Made by a program: the position numbers and the translations under genes
The notes under the pieces: generated by a model
Seen by the model: only the letters and a program-made list of their open reading frames with translations
What the model was told of the DNA's origin: nothing
Database searches by the model: none
In this document: in pieces, positions 26,142 through 35,531 of the stretch
Layout of the letters: every line of letters starts with the position of its first letter
How positions within the stretch are numbered: position 1 is the stretch's first letter
Assembly (NCBI GenBank): GCA_013298765.1
Contig: JAAFJA010000001.1
Coordinates: 434,001-498,000 of the forward strand
Length of the DNA: 64,000 bases
Source of the DNA: Betaproteobacteria bacterium
GTDB taxonomy: Bacteria; Pseudomonadota; Gammaproteobacteria; Burkholderiales; Casimicrobiaceae
Direction of reading: 5' to 3'

Positions 26142-27329
26142 TCAGCCGGATGTTTTCCAGAACTCAGTGATTTGCTGAGTAAACGCATCGGGGCACTCCA
26201 CTGCGCTGATGTGAGCGGCATCAAGCGTGGCGAGCTTCGCGCCCGGAATCGAGGCCGCAATGTCGTTGGAAAGTTGGGGGGGAGTTGCCTCGTCTCGCGC
26301 GCCAGCAATTACGAGGGCAGGGCAGCGAATGCGTTGATTGGTGCGAGAAAAATTGATTGCTGCCACGGCAGCGCAGCTGCGCGAATAGTCGGTCGCGTCA
26401 TTAGCCAAAAGAATGGTCATGACTTTCGCGACTAGCGACGGGTTGGCCGCTCGAAATTCTTCGCCCAACCATCGTGCGAGCGCCATGTCGACCACCGATG
26501 ACATACCTTTGCGCGCGACGGTATCGATTCGCGCACGCCAGAGCGCAATCGCGGCTTCATCGTATCGCATCGCACTGTTCGCAACCACGATACTTTTGAC
26601 CAAGTGCGGATAACGGGCGGCAAGCCCCTGCGCCACCATTCCGCCCATCGACACGCCCACAAAATGAACCGGGCCGCCCCCTTTTGCGAACACATGGTTC
26701 AAGATCACTGAGGCAGCATCATCCACCAATGTGTCCATTGAAAATTCGCCGGTAGTGCGAACGGATTGACCTTGACCGCGGTGATCGTAGGTGACAGTTG
26801 CGTAATCACTGCCCAGCGCTGCGACCACGTCCGCCCACATCGATTGGTCATAGCCTAGTGCGTGCGAAAAAACGAGTGTGGGTCGATCCGCGCGAACGGC
26901 GCCGCGAACGGTCACCGCAAGCGGCGTTGTGGATTGGCCCAGCTCCTTGAGCACACTTCGAAGCGCGTGCATCGCGGTATTCGCTGCCGGTACACCGCAA
27001 TACACCGCGCCCTGCATCACGAGCTCGCGAAGGTCATCCACAGTGAGTCGACTATTGTCGTTGCTCATGAGACCTGCTTTCGCGTGAAGCGAAAACTCTT
27101 CATAGCGCCCGAGCCCCAATGTCATCGCAAGCACGACGAGGCGCCGCGTTTTGTCATCAAACGCGCTGGCATGTTTGCGATCCCACACATCAAACCAAGC
27201 GTGCCGCGTGATGAAGGTTTGGAACTCCGCACTAAGCGCATCTGCTCCGCCCATAGATTGCGAAACCCAAGCATCACCCAAGATGCGCCGGCGATTCTCA
27301 AGACCCAGTTCAAACTCATTCATCATCAA
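26142..27329 (-). CDS. Fused 4-carboxymuconolactone decarboxylase and 3-oxoadipate enol-lactonase (PcaC-PcaD order)
   Basis: Bifunctional protein of 395 residues covering two consecutive steps of the protocatechuate branch. Residues 1-131 are a PcaC/CMD domain (ENRRRILGDAWVSQSM, FDDKTRRLVVLAMTLGLGRY, EFSLHAKAG, QGAVYCGVPAANTA). Residues 137-395 are an alpha/beta hydrolase of PcaD type: VFSHALGYDQSMW oxyanion region, nucleophile S227 in V-G-V-S-M-G-G, and the histidine in LDAAHISAVECPDAF. Classical PcaL proteins have PcaD first and PcaC second, so this is the reverse fusion. It overlaps pcaB by 4 bp and ends the operon. Confidence 0.88.
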   Translation of the reverse strand: MMMNEFELGLENRRRILGDAWVSQSMGGADALSAEFQTFITRHAWFDVWDRKHASAFDDKTRRLVVLAMTLGLGRYEEFSLHAKAGLMSNDNSRLTVDDLRELVMQGAVYCGVPAANTAMHALRSVLKELGQSTTPLAVTVRGAVRADRPTLVFSHALGYDQSMWADVVAALGSDYATVTYDHRGQGQSVRTTGEFSMDTLVDDAASVILNHVFAKGGGPVHFVGVSMGGMVAQGLAARYPHLVKSIVVANSAMRYDEAAIALWRARIDTVARKGMSSVVDMALARWLGEEFRAANPSLVAKVMTILLANDATDYSRSCAAVAAINFSRTNQRIRCPALVIAGARDEATPPQLSNDIAASIPGAKLATLDAAHISAVECPDAFTQQITEFWKTSG

Positions 27330-28696
27330 TCCAGCGCGCGCATTGCGGCAAGTTCGTTCAGGTTAGCGTCAACCACCCAGGCGGCGGCTGACGCAGCGCT
27401 GTCAACCGAAAACGCTTCAGCCAGCTCGCGTTCATCAATCACGCCAAAGCTCATCGGATCAGCGGCAAGCGCAATGCGCAATTCATGCGCGAGCGACGAA
27501 TCATTTGCGATGGCTTTGCGGCTCGCCACCTGCACGAGCGCTTCGGCCTCGTTCTTCCCCAAGTCGCTCGCTAAGAGCTGACAGATCGCTTCGGTGAACA
27601 CCAGTCCGCGCTGCGACTCGATGTTTGCACGCATGCGTGCAACATCCACTATCAACATGCTGCAGAAGTCACCCATCGCGTGCGCTGCGCCGTGCACAGT
27701 GACGCAGAGCCCCGCCCATTCGGCGAGTTCCGCCTGCCAATTCCCGAGGCCGCGCTCATGCTCTTGCGTCATCGCCGCAAGAATGCCCGCAACGCGCAGC
27801 GGCGCGCGCACACCGGACGCGATTGCGATCATGGCACCGACCGGATTTCGCTTGTGTGGCATTGCTGAGGAGCCGCCGCGCCCGTCTTCTGCCGACTCGC
27901 CCAACTCCCCGACCTCGCTTTGCATCATCAGCGCGATATCGCGAGCCATTTTGCTGAGGGAGCCAGAAAGTATTCCGAGCTCGGCGGAAATCCGAGCGAT
28001 GCGGTCTCGCTGCGTGTGCCAAGGTGCGGGCGCTGAGGTAAGGCCCAGCCGCTCAGCCATCAAGCGTGATACCTCTACCCCTTGCTTCCCCATCAAGGCG
28101 CGCGTACCGACGGCACCGCCAAGCTGAATTCGAAGCGCATCTGATTTGAGCTCCCGCAATGCCCAGCGCGATCGCGCAATCGGCGCAAGCCAATTCGAAC
28201 ACTTCGCACCGAAGCTCGTTACCTGCGCCGCTTGCATGAGCGTGCGCGCGAGCACGGGTGTGCTTCGGTGTTCACGTGCGAGTTTGGCCACAGCGTAAAC
28301 AACTCGACCCAGCTCGGCATCAAGCATTGCAAGCGACTTCTTCGTCGCAATCATCACCGCAGTATCAATCGCGTCCTGAGAGGTTGCACCGTAGTGAACA
28401 TAGCGCGCGGCCTCTTTGTCGACAGTCGCGACTGCAGCACGCAATTGCTGCACCATGGGAATTGCAAGTGCGCCAGCGTGAGAGCTTTTGACAACGATAG
28501 CGTTGCAATCAAGTAGGGAGACTCTACAGTGCGCAGCGATTGCCGCCGCAGCCCCAGTCGGAATGAGCCCAACCTCGCTCTGCGCCCAGGCAAGCGACGC
28601 CTCGAAATCGAGCATACCTTGCACGATTGCTTCGCTGCTAAAGCAATCCAACGCCTCGGGCGTAGACAGGAAGTGCTCGAAAGGAAATTCAGTCAC
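27326..28696 (-). CDS. pcaB: 3-Carboxy-cis,cis-muconate cycloisomerase
   Basis: Fumarase/aspartase superfamily enzyme that lactonises the ring-cleavage product of protocatechuate to 4-carboxymuconolactone. The 456 residues carry the family signature G-S-S-A-M-P-H-K-R-N-P (275-285), the YVHYGATSQDAIDTA segment (residues 99-113) and LGGAVGTRALMG (192-203), all as in bacterial PcaB. It begins 3 bp after pcaG and overlaps the PcaC-PcaD gene by 4 bp. Confidence 0.93.
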   Translation of the reverse strand: MTEFPFEHFLSTPEALDCFSSEAIVQGMLDFEASLAWAQSEVGLIPTGAAAAIAAHCRVSLLDCNAIVVKSSHAGALAIPMVQQLRAAVATVDKEAARYVHYGATSQDAIDTAVMIATKKSLAMLDAELGRVVYAVAKLAREHRSTPVLARTLMQAAQVTSFGAKCSNWLAPIARSRWALRELKSDALRIQLGGAVGTRALMGKQGVEVSRLMAERLGLTSAPAPWHTQRDRIARISAELGILSGSLSKMARDIALMMQSEVGELGESAEDGRGGSSAMPHKRNPVGAMIAIASGVRAPLRVAGILAAMTQEHERGLGNWQAELAEWAGLCVTVHGAAHAMGDFCSMLIVDVARMRANIESQRGLVFTEAICQLLASDLGKNEAEALVQVASRKAIANDSSLAHELRIALAADPMSFGVIDERELAEAFSVDSAASAAAWVVDANLNELAAMRALD

Positions 28697-28699
28697 GCG

Positions 28700-29164
28700 C
28701 TACTCATACTCAAAGAACACGGTTTCACTCGGCCCCTGCAAACGCAAATCCCATTGATAGCGTGTTTCAGACTCTTTTATAGCGACCAATGTTGAACGTC
28801 GCGCGGCAGGCGCTGCGTCAAGCAAGCGATGACTCATCGTATGCGGAAAGACAGCCGTGAAATGCTGATTGAAGCATCCTCGCGCAAACACGCATACATG
28901 CGCTAAGGGAGCGCCAGGACTAGGGGTCGGTAAACGAAAAGTGAACTTGCCCGCTTCGTCCGTCGGCTGTCTGAGCAATCCGAAGCCATCGCGTCCGGTG
29001 GCACCGTCTGCCCAAAGCTCGACCATTGCATCGCTTACAGGTTGATCATTCCCATCAAGGACTCGCCCTACGAGTTCGACTGTACCCGCCCCTGGATCAA
29101 ACGCCCAAGCCAGCGCATTGTGAAAGAAAGGGCCGATTGTTTGGCTGCTGGTCACATTCGACAC
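28700..29164 (-). CDS. pcaG: Protocatechuate 3,4-dioxygenase alpha subunit
   Basis: Non-catalytic-iron partner of the intradiol dioxygenase. From the GTG at 29164 it has 154 residues and opens, as PcaG proteins do, with SSQTIGPFFHNAL. The beta-barrel core is ELVGRVLDGNDQPVSDAMVE. The frame runs 60 bp further into pcaH but those residues do not fit the family. Only one base separates this start from the pcaH stop, so the subunits are translated together. It lacks the Tyr/His iron ligands, as expected for the alpha chain. Confidence 0.92.
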   Translation of the reverse strand: MSNVTSSQTIGPFFHNALAWAFDPGAGTVELVGRVLDGNDQPVSDAMVELWADGATGRDGFGLLRQPTDEAGKFTFRLPTPSPGAPLAHVCVFARGCFNQHFTAVFPHTMSHRLLDAAPAARRSTLVAIKESETRYQWDLRLQGPSETVFFEYE

Positions 29165-29165
29165 C

Positions 29166-29861
29166 TCAAACCCCCATCGGCGTCGCACCGCGACCACGCA
29201 GCACGATATCAAACACGAAACCAAGCGACGTACCGCTCACCGTTTCATCGAGACTGAATCGGGAAATCAATCGCTCGCGAGCGGCGCCATCAGGAATTCC
29301 ATTAAAGATTGGATCAAAGGGAAACAGCGGATCGTCTGGGAAATACATCTGTGTCACCAGGCGTTGCGCATACACGTTGCCAAACAGCGAAAAGTGGATG
29401 TGCGCCGGACGCCACGCGTTCTCATGATTGCCCCAAGGGTACGCACCTGGCTTGATGGTTTTGAAGCGATAGCGGCCATCGTGGTCGGTCATAAATTTTC
29501 CGTGCCCTAAGAAGTTCGGATCAAGCGGCGCTTCGTGGTTATCCTTTGAATGCGCATATCGACCCGCTGCATTGCACTGCCAGACTTCCACTAGGCTATC
29601 GCGGACGGGCGAACCATCTTCATCCAAGACACGACCAGCCACCGTGATCGCCTGGCCTTGCGGTTGGCTGCTGCCGTGCGCGGTGAGATCAGAATCGTTC
29701 GCGCGAAGTATTGCACGCGGTGCATCAACGCCTCGCGTCGCGACTAGTTCGTGCCGCACGAGAATCCTTGGCTCGCGCGGCCCGCGAAGGCCCGTAGATT
29801 TGTAGGGCGGGTGTATGTCGTTGGGACGCTCGCCGAGTCCTAGCGGGTGGAAACGCATCAA
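29166..29861 (-). CDS. pcaH: Protocatechuate 3,4-dioxygenase beta subunit
   Basis: Catalytic subunit that cleaves protocatechuate between its hydroxyl groups using non-heme Fe(III). The 231 residues contain the expected four ligands by family pattern: Y102 (GRYAH), Y141 (GAYPW), H154 and H156 (RPAHIHFSLFG). The N-terminal arm (IHPPYKSTGLRGPREP) is typical of PcaH. AAAGGAGG precedes the ATG at good spacing. It is the second gene of the pobA-pcaH-pcaG-pcaB-pcaCD operon, 24 bp after pobA. Confidence 0.95.
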   Translation of the reverse strand: MMRFHPLGLGERPNDIHPPYKSTGLRGPREPRILVRHELVATRGVDAPRAILRANDSDLTAHGSSQPQGQAITVAGRVLDEDGSPVRDSLVEVWQCNAAGRYAHSKDNHEAPLDPNFLGHGKFMTDHDGRYRFKTIKPGAYPWGNHENAWRPAHIHFSLFGNVYAQRLVTQMYFPDDPLFPFDPIFNGIPDGAARERLISRFSLDETVSGTSLGFVFDIVLRGRGATPMGV

Positions 29862-29885
29862 ATTCCTCCTTTTGTAATCGTAGCG

Positions 29886-31094
<1,209 letters not shown>

Positions 31095-31114
31095 TCAATC
31101 GACTCTTTCTATAA

Positions 31115-31153
31115 TTGCGCGATTGAAAAACAAGTTGCGCGATCATCGCGCAA
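31115..31153. promoter_or_regulatory. IclR-type operator between pobA and its regulator (half-site plus palindrome)
   Basis: A perfect 9+1+9 palindrome TTGCGCGAT-C-ATCGCGCAA occupies 31135-31153. A further direct copy of the half-site TTGCGCGAT lies exactly 20 bp away at 31115-31123. A palindrome plus one direct repeat is the arrangement described for PcaU/PobR-type IclR proteins. For the pobA promoter (-10-like TATAGA at 31108-31113) the palindrome centre falls near -43, suited to activation. For the divergent regulator gene it sits just before the ATG at 31161, suited to self-repression. Confidence 0.8.
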
Positions 31154-31160
31154 AAAAAAG

Positions 31161-31943
31161 ATGCGCGACAACGTCGTTATTGCAACTTCTGACTACATCG
31201 AAGGCGCCGCGCGATCTTTGGCAGTCCTTGAGAGTTTTGACGTTCATCGCCAACGCTTAAACGCGACACAAACTGCGGAACGCACGGGGCTCACGCGCGC
31301 GGCAGCGCGTCGACACTTGCTCACGCTTTCGCATTTAGGGTATCTCGAGAGCGACGGTCAACATTATTGGCTCGCGCCGCGAGTACTACGGCTCGCGGGA
31401 AGCTATCTCGCATCAGCCCGACTGCCGCGTGCTGTTCGCCCCACACTCGCCGAGCTTTCGAGCGAACTTCGCGGAACGTTTTGCGTCGCTGTCCTCGACG
31501 GGCAAGAATCGGTGATCGTAGCAACGAGTGGAGAGCGCTGGGGGAGCGATGACAGCGCGCCATTTGGTGCGCATTTGGGTTCGCGGCTGCCTGCGTTTTG
31601 CACGTCAACGGGGCGCGTGATGCTTTCCGCGTTTGCGACGAGCGCATTGAAGACATGGCTGCAATCTTCTACGCCTGTGAAGCTCAGCGCAAAAACGACG
31701 ACCCAGAAAAGTCAGATCGCCGCTCATATCGCAGCAGCACGGCGAGATGGGTTTTGCTACGCGAGCGAAGAGCACGAACTGGGCGTGCATGCGATTGCGG
31801 TCCCGCTCATCGACGCGGCGGGGCAGTGTGTCGGCGCGCTCAACGCGGTAGATTATTTGCAAACCACGTCTGCGGATCATCTTCTGAAAAAAGTGCTGCC
31901 ACGGCTTCAGCGAGCATCCACCAAATTGCGGGCGATGCTTTGA
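31161..31943 (+). CDS. IclR family transcriptional regulator of the pob/pca operon
   Basis: A 260-residue PobR/PcaU-like regulator. The winged helix lies near the N-terminus (NATQTAERTGLTRAAARRHL) and the effector domain follows (GTFCVAVLDGQESVIVATSG through LGVHAIAVPLIDAAGQCVGA). The ATG at 31161 is chosen because the helix-turn-helix then starts ~30 residues in, as in the family; the open frame extends far into pobA on the other strand. The operator palindrome ends 7 bp before the start, leaving no normal ribosome binding site, so translation may be weak. Likely effector: 4-hydroxybenzoate or protocatechuate. Confidence 0.9.
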   Translation: MRDNVVIATSDYIEGAARSLAVLESFDVHRQRLNATQTAERTGLTRAAARRHLLTLSHLGYLESDGQHYWLAPRVLRLAGSYLASARLPRAVRPTLAELSSELRGTFCVAVLDGQESVIVATSGERWGSDDSAPFGAHLGSRLPAFCTSTGRVMLSAFATSALKTWLQSSTPVKLSAKTTTQKSQIAAHIAAARRDGFCYASEEHELGVHAIAVPLIDAAGQCVGALNAVDYLQTTSADHLLKKVLPRLQRASTKLRAML

Positions 31944-31964
31944 GGATCAGGCTGCGGCGCCCAA

Positions 31965-33050
31965 CTAAGCGACTGCGCGCTCAAGAAATGCAAGCAGCTG
32001 CGCGCTGGGCACCCGACGGTCTACATAAGCCTCACCGATCCGCTTGAGCAAAATAAGTGTGACAACCCCATCCTCATTTTTTTTGTCCCGCTGCATGTGA
32101 GCCAACAGTTTTTGCGCTGCGACTTTCGGAGCCTTGGTCGGTAGATTCAGGGATGTGAGTAGCCGCTCAATACGTGAAAGATCGATATCAGCCCTTTCCC
32201 CTTCATCCCTTGAGAATTGGGCTGCAAGCACGGTTCCAGCAGCTATCGCTTCGCCATGAAACCACGCGCCATAGCCCATTTCTGTCTCGATGGCATGCCC
32301 GAAGGTATGGCCGAGATTTAGCAATGCGCGAATGTCTTTTGTTTCGCGCTCATCCTGCTTCACGACATCCGCTTTGATCTTGCACGAATGCGCGATCACA
32401 CGTGTTAGCACGTTCGTGTCGCGCGCGTTGAGCGCATCGACATTCGCTTCGAGCTCGGCGAAATGCTCTGCATCGAAAATGAGTGCGTGTTTCACCACTT
32501 CCGCGAGACCCGAGGCGTATTCACGCGGCGGCAGCGTCTTCAATGTATCGGTATCGGAGATCACGGCAAGCGGCTGATAAAACGCGCCGATCATGTTTTT
32601 GCCGAGCGGATGATTGATCGCCGTCTTGCCACCGACCGATGAATCCACTTGCGAAAGCAAAGTGGTCGGCACTTGGATGAACGGCACACCGCGCTGGTAG
32701 GTTGCCGCGGCGAAACCCGCGACATCACCAATCACACCGCCGCCGAGCGCGATGATGGTTGTTTTGCGATCACACGCAGCCGCGAGCATCGCGGTGTGAA
32801 TCTTGTCTAATGAGGCAAACGTTTTGTGTTCTTCACCGTCGGGCAGGATGATTTCGAGAATCGTCTTTCCGAGCGATGCGACGGCGGTTTTTACCTGCGG
32901 CAAATACAGCGGCGCAACCGTTTCGTTGGTGACAATCGCGACGGTTTTTCCCGCGATGAACGGCGCATAGCTTTCAGCACGCGAAAGCAAGCCCGATCCG
33001 ATGTTAATCGGGTAGCTACGATCAGCAAGAGAGACGGTGAGAGTTTGCAT
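31965..33050 (-). CDS. aroB: 3-Dehydroquinate synthase
   Basis: Second step of the shikimate pathway, closing DAHP to 3-dehydroquinate with NAD and a divalent metal. From the ATG at 33050 the protein has 361 residues, the normal length. Visible: LPDGEEHKTF, the NAD-binding IIALGGGVIGDVAGFAAA, VPTTLLSQVDSSVGGKTAIN, and metal ligands within LNLGHTFGHAIE and WFHGEAIAAG. The open frame upstream to 33134 runs through repeat sequence and is not used. It is convergent with the IclR gene, 21 bp apart, and unrelated to the catabolic operon in direction. Confidence 0.96.
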   Translation of the reverse strand: MQTLTVSLADRSYPINIGSGLLSRAESYAPFIAGKTVAIVTNETVAPLYLPQVKTAVASLGKTILEIILPDGEEHKTFASLDKIHTAMLAAACDRKTTIIALGGGVIGDVAGFAAATYQRGVPFIQVPTTLLSQVDSSVGGKTAINHPLGKNMIGAFYQPLAVISDTDTLKTLPPREYASGLAEVVKHALIFDAEHFAELEANVDALNARDTNVLTRVIAHSCKIKADVVKQDERETKDIRALLNLGHTFGHAIETEMGYGAWFHGEAIAAGTVLAAQFSRDEGERADIDLSRIERLLTSLNLPTKAPKVAAQKLLAHMQRDKKNEDGVVTLILLKRIGEAYVDRRVPSAQLLAFLERAVA

Positions 33051-33063
33051 GGTTTGTTTCGTT

Positions 33064-33164
33064 CCCTCTGCCGCAGCGCAGGAGAGGGCGGTGGATTGGA
33101 GCGTAAGCTGAACTCTCCAGTCCGCCGCCGTCACCCCAACCCTCTCCCGCGCTGCGGGAGAGGG
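33064..33164. repeat. Dispersed palindromic repeat (CCCTCTCCCGC type), two hairpins
   Basis: The right unit is CCCTCTCCCGC-gct-GCGGGAGAGGG (33140-33164), a perfect 11-bp stem. The left unit is CCCTCT...AGAGGG (33064-33088) with a degenerate core. Between them are complementary GGCGGTGG and CCGCCGCCGTCACCCC segments. This is the style of REP/BIME-like intergenic repeats common in proteobacteria. It lies between aroB and ilvC. Confidence 0.75.
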
Positions 33165-33173
33165 AGCGGAGCG

Positions 33174-33220
33174 CTAGTTTCTCGATTTGTCGACGAGCTT
33201 GTTCTTCGCAATCCAAGGCA
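33174..33220 (-). pseudogene. Orphan copy of the last 14 codons and stop of ilvC
   Basis: These 47 bases match 33346-33392, the end of the intact ilvC, with three mismatches. Both translate to [14 protein letters not shown]-stop. All three differences are synonymous third-position changes (GTC/GTA, GAC/GAT, AAA/AAG). The similarity stops abruptly at the proline codon. It is too short to make a protein and looks like the tail of another ilvC allele left behind by recombination or duplication. Confidence 0.8.
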
Positions 33221-33233
33221 CGGAGGCCGTGGA

Positions 33234-33292
33234 AGAAACGCGAACAGTTTCGCGTTTCTAGGCCGACGCTTTTTTCGCATACTTGCGAAAAA
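33234..33292. repeat. Two perfect hairpins downstream of ilvC
   Basis: AGAAACGCGAA (33234-33244) pairs with TTCGCGTTTCT (33249-33259), and TTTTTCGCA (33271-33279) pairs with TGCGAAAAA (33284-33292). They follow ilvC in its transcription direction and could end or stabilise the ilv transcript; no long U-run follows either stem. Confidence 0.5.
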
Positions 33293-33345
33293 TGGATGAT
33301 GCCGCGAGGTTGCGAAGTCCCAAGTTCGCGAGACGAATCACAGGT

Positions 33346-34389
<1,044 letters not shown>

Positions 34390-34890
34390 CTAGCAAACAT
34401 TGGCTGACGAGTTCCATGTAAAGCTCCACGGATCGTCTGCGTTCCAATCGCTACCAACTTTGTGGTGCACAGAAACCAAAAAAGCGCCGACTTTGCTCCA
34501 GGGCGTCGCAAGCTCTTTTGCCTTGCTTTTTCTCGCTTCAGTAATCGCTGACTTTCGAATACTCATGAGGAGCAACCTCTCTGCAACTATTTCGGAATCT
34601 TCTAACTGTTTCGGACTAACGAGCAAGCACCAAATATGACCAATGCCAGCGTGCCCATCCAAGTAGTCGTTGTAATGCGCCTTTCTGTCGGAGATAAGCC
34701 GAACGCTCGTGATGTCGATGCGATCCTTCAGCAAATCGTCCGCAAGTACGAGGTCAAAAAACTTGCCTTTAACCTCAGCGTCAGTCGGTTGTGAAAAATG
34801 CGCGGTCTCGGGGGACGGAGGATGCGCTTTGTCGCATGCGACAAGCAAAAACAACCCTAAAACTAGCCACGATGAGCGCATTGGCGGCAT
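34390..34890 (-). CDS. Small predicted lipoprotein inserted in the ilv operon
   Basis: I do not recognise this 166-residue protein. It starts with a lipoprotein signal (SSWLVLGLFLLVACDKAHP; Cys of the lipobox near residue 19) and then a Pro/Ser linker and a soluble domain without known motif. Its ATG overlaps the ilvH stop (TAATG), so it is co-translated with ilvH, and ilvC follows after 27 bp. Branched-chain synthesis is cytoplasmic, so an outer-membrane or periplasmic lipoprotein here is odd. It may be a recent insertion that kept the operon intact. MRSS at 34881 is an alternative start. Confidence 0.7.
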   Translation of the reverse strand: MPPMRSSWLVLGLFLLVACDKAHPPSPETAHFSQPTDAEVKGKFFDLVLADDLLKDRIDITSVRLISDRKAHYNDYLDGHAGIGHIWCLLVSPKQLEDSEIVAERLLLMSIRKSAITEARKSKAKELATPWSKVGAFLVSVHHKVGSDWNADDPWSFTWNSSANVC

Positions 34891-35381
34891 TAAATCTTCA
34901 AAATCCGCTCGCCACGCCCAATGCCCGAGGCCCCCGTGCGCACCGTTTCCAAAATCACACCCGGCTCAATCGCGGCGATAAACGCATCAAGTTTATGACT
35001 ATCGCCAGTTAGTTCGATGGTGTAGCTCTTATCGGTGACGTCCAGAATGCGGCCGCGGAAAATATCCGCCATTCGCTTCATTTCGTCGCGATCTTTGCCT
35101 GCGGCGCGGACTTTGACGAGCATCAGTTCGCGCTCGATGTGATTGCCATCGGTGAGATCAACAACCTTGACGACTTCGATCAGCTTGTTGAGCTGTTTGG
35201 TGATTTGTTCGATCACATCGTCACTGCCGTGCGTGACGATGGTCATGCGCGACATGGTCGTGTCTTCGGTGGTTGCCACTGAGAGCGAATCGATGTTGTA
35301 GCCACGTGCAGAGAACAAACCGACGACGCGCGAGAGCGCGCCTGCTTCGTTTTCTAGGAGGACGGAGAGGATGTGTCTCAT
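34890..35381 (-). CDS. ilvH: Acetolactate synthase small (regulatory) subunit
   Basis: Regulatory subunit that carries valine feedback control and stimulates IlvB. The 163 residues are the usual length with an N-terminal ACT domain (MRHILSVLLENEAGALSRVV, FSARGYNIDSLSVA) and a C-terminal domain ending TGASGIGRGERILKI, as in IlvH/IlvN. It lies 150 bp after ilvB, a gap filled by a palindromic repeat, and overlaps the lipoprotein gene by one base pattern (TAATG). Confidence 0.95.
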   Translation of the reverse strand: MRHILSVLLENEAGALSRVVGLFSARGYNIDSLSVATTEDTTMSRMTIVTHGSDDVIEQITKQLNKLIEVVKVVDLTDGNHIERELMLVKVRAAGKDRDEMKRMADIFRGRILDVTDKSYTIELTGDSHKLDAFIAAIEPGVILETVRTGASGIGRGERILKI

Positions 35382-35395
35382 TGCACACCTCCTGT

Positions 35396-35497
35396 TGTCA
35401 TCCCCACGGAGGCGGGGACCCAGACCCTGCGCTCAAACGCAACAACCGACGATGCCAGCATTTCCCGGACTGGGTTCCCGCCTTCGCGGGAATGACA
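35396..35497. repeat. Inverted-repeat (REP/MITE-like) element between ilvB and ilvH
   Basis: A 28-bp left arm (35396-35423, TGTCATCCCCACGG...GACCCAG) and right arm (35470-35497, CTGGGTTCCCGCC...GAATGACA) are inverted copies with four mismatches, 46 bp apart. Each arm carries its own small CCCGC/GCGGG hairpin. This is the widespread proteobacterial GTCATTCCCGCG...AACCCAG repeat type. It lies inside the operon and may change the IlvB:IlvH ratio through RNA structure. Confidence 0.8.
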
Positions 35498-35531
35498 GAT
35501 AAGCGCAAACGCTTTTGCAGAAGAAATCACG

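Noticed and set aside
33284-33292. A/T-flanked hairpin 33271-33292 as a standard intrinsic terminator of ilvC
   Set aside because: The A and T runs pair with each other inside the stem, so no free U-tract follows on either strand.
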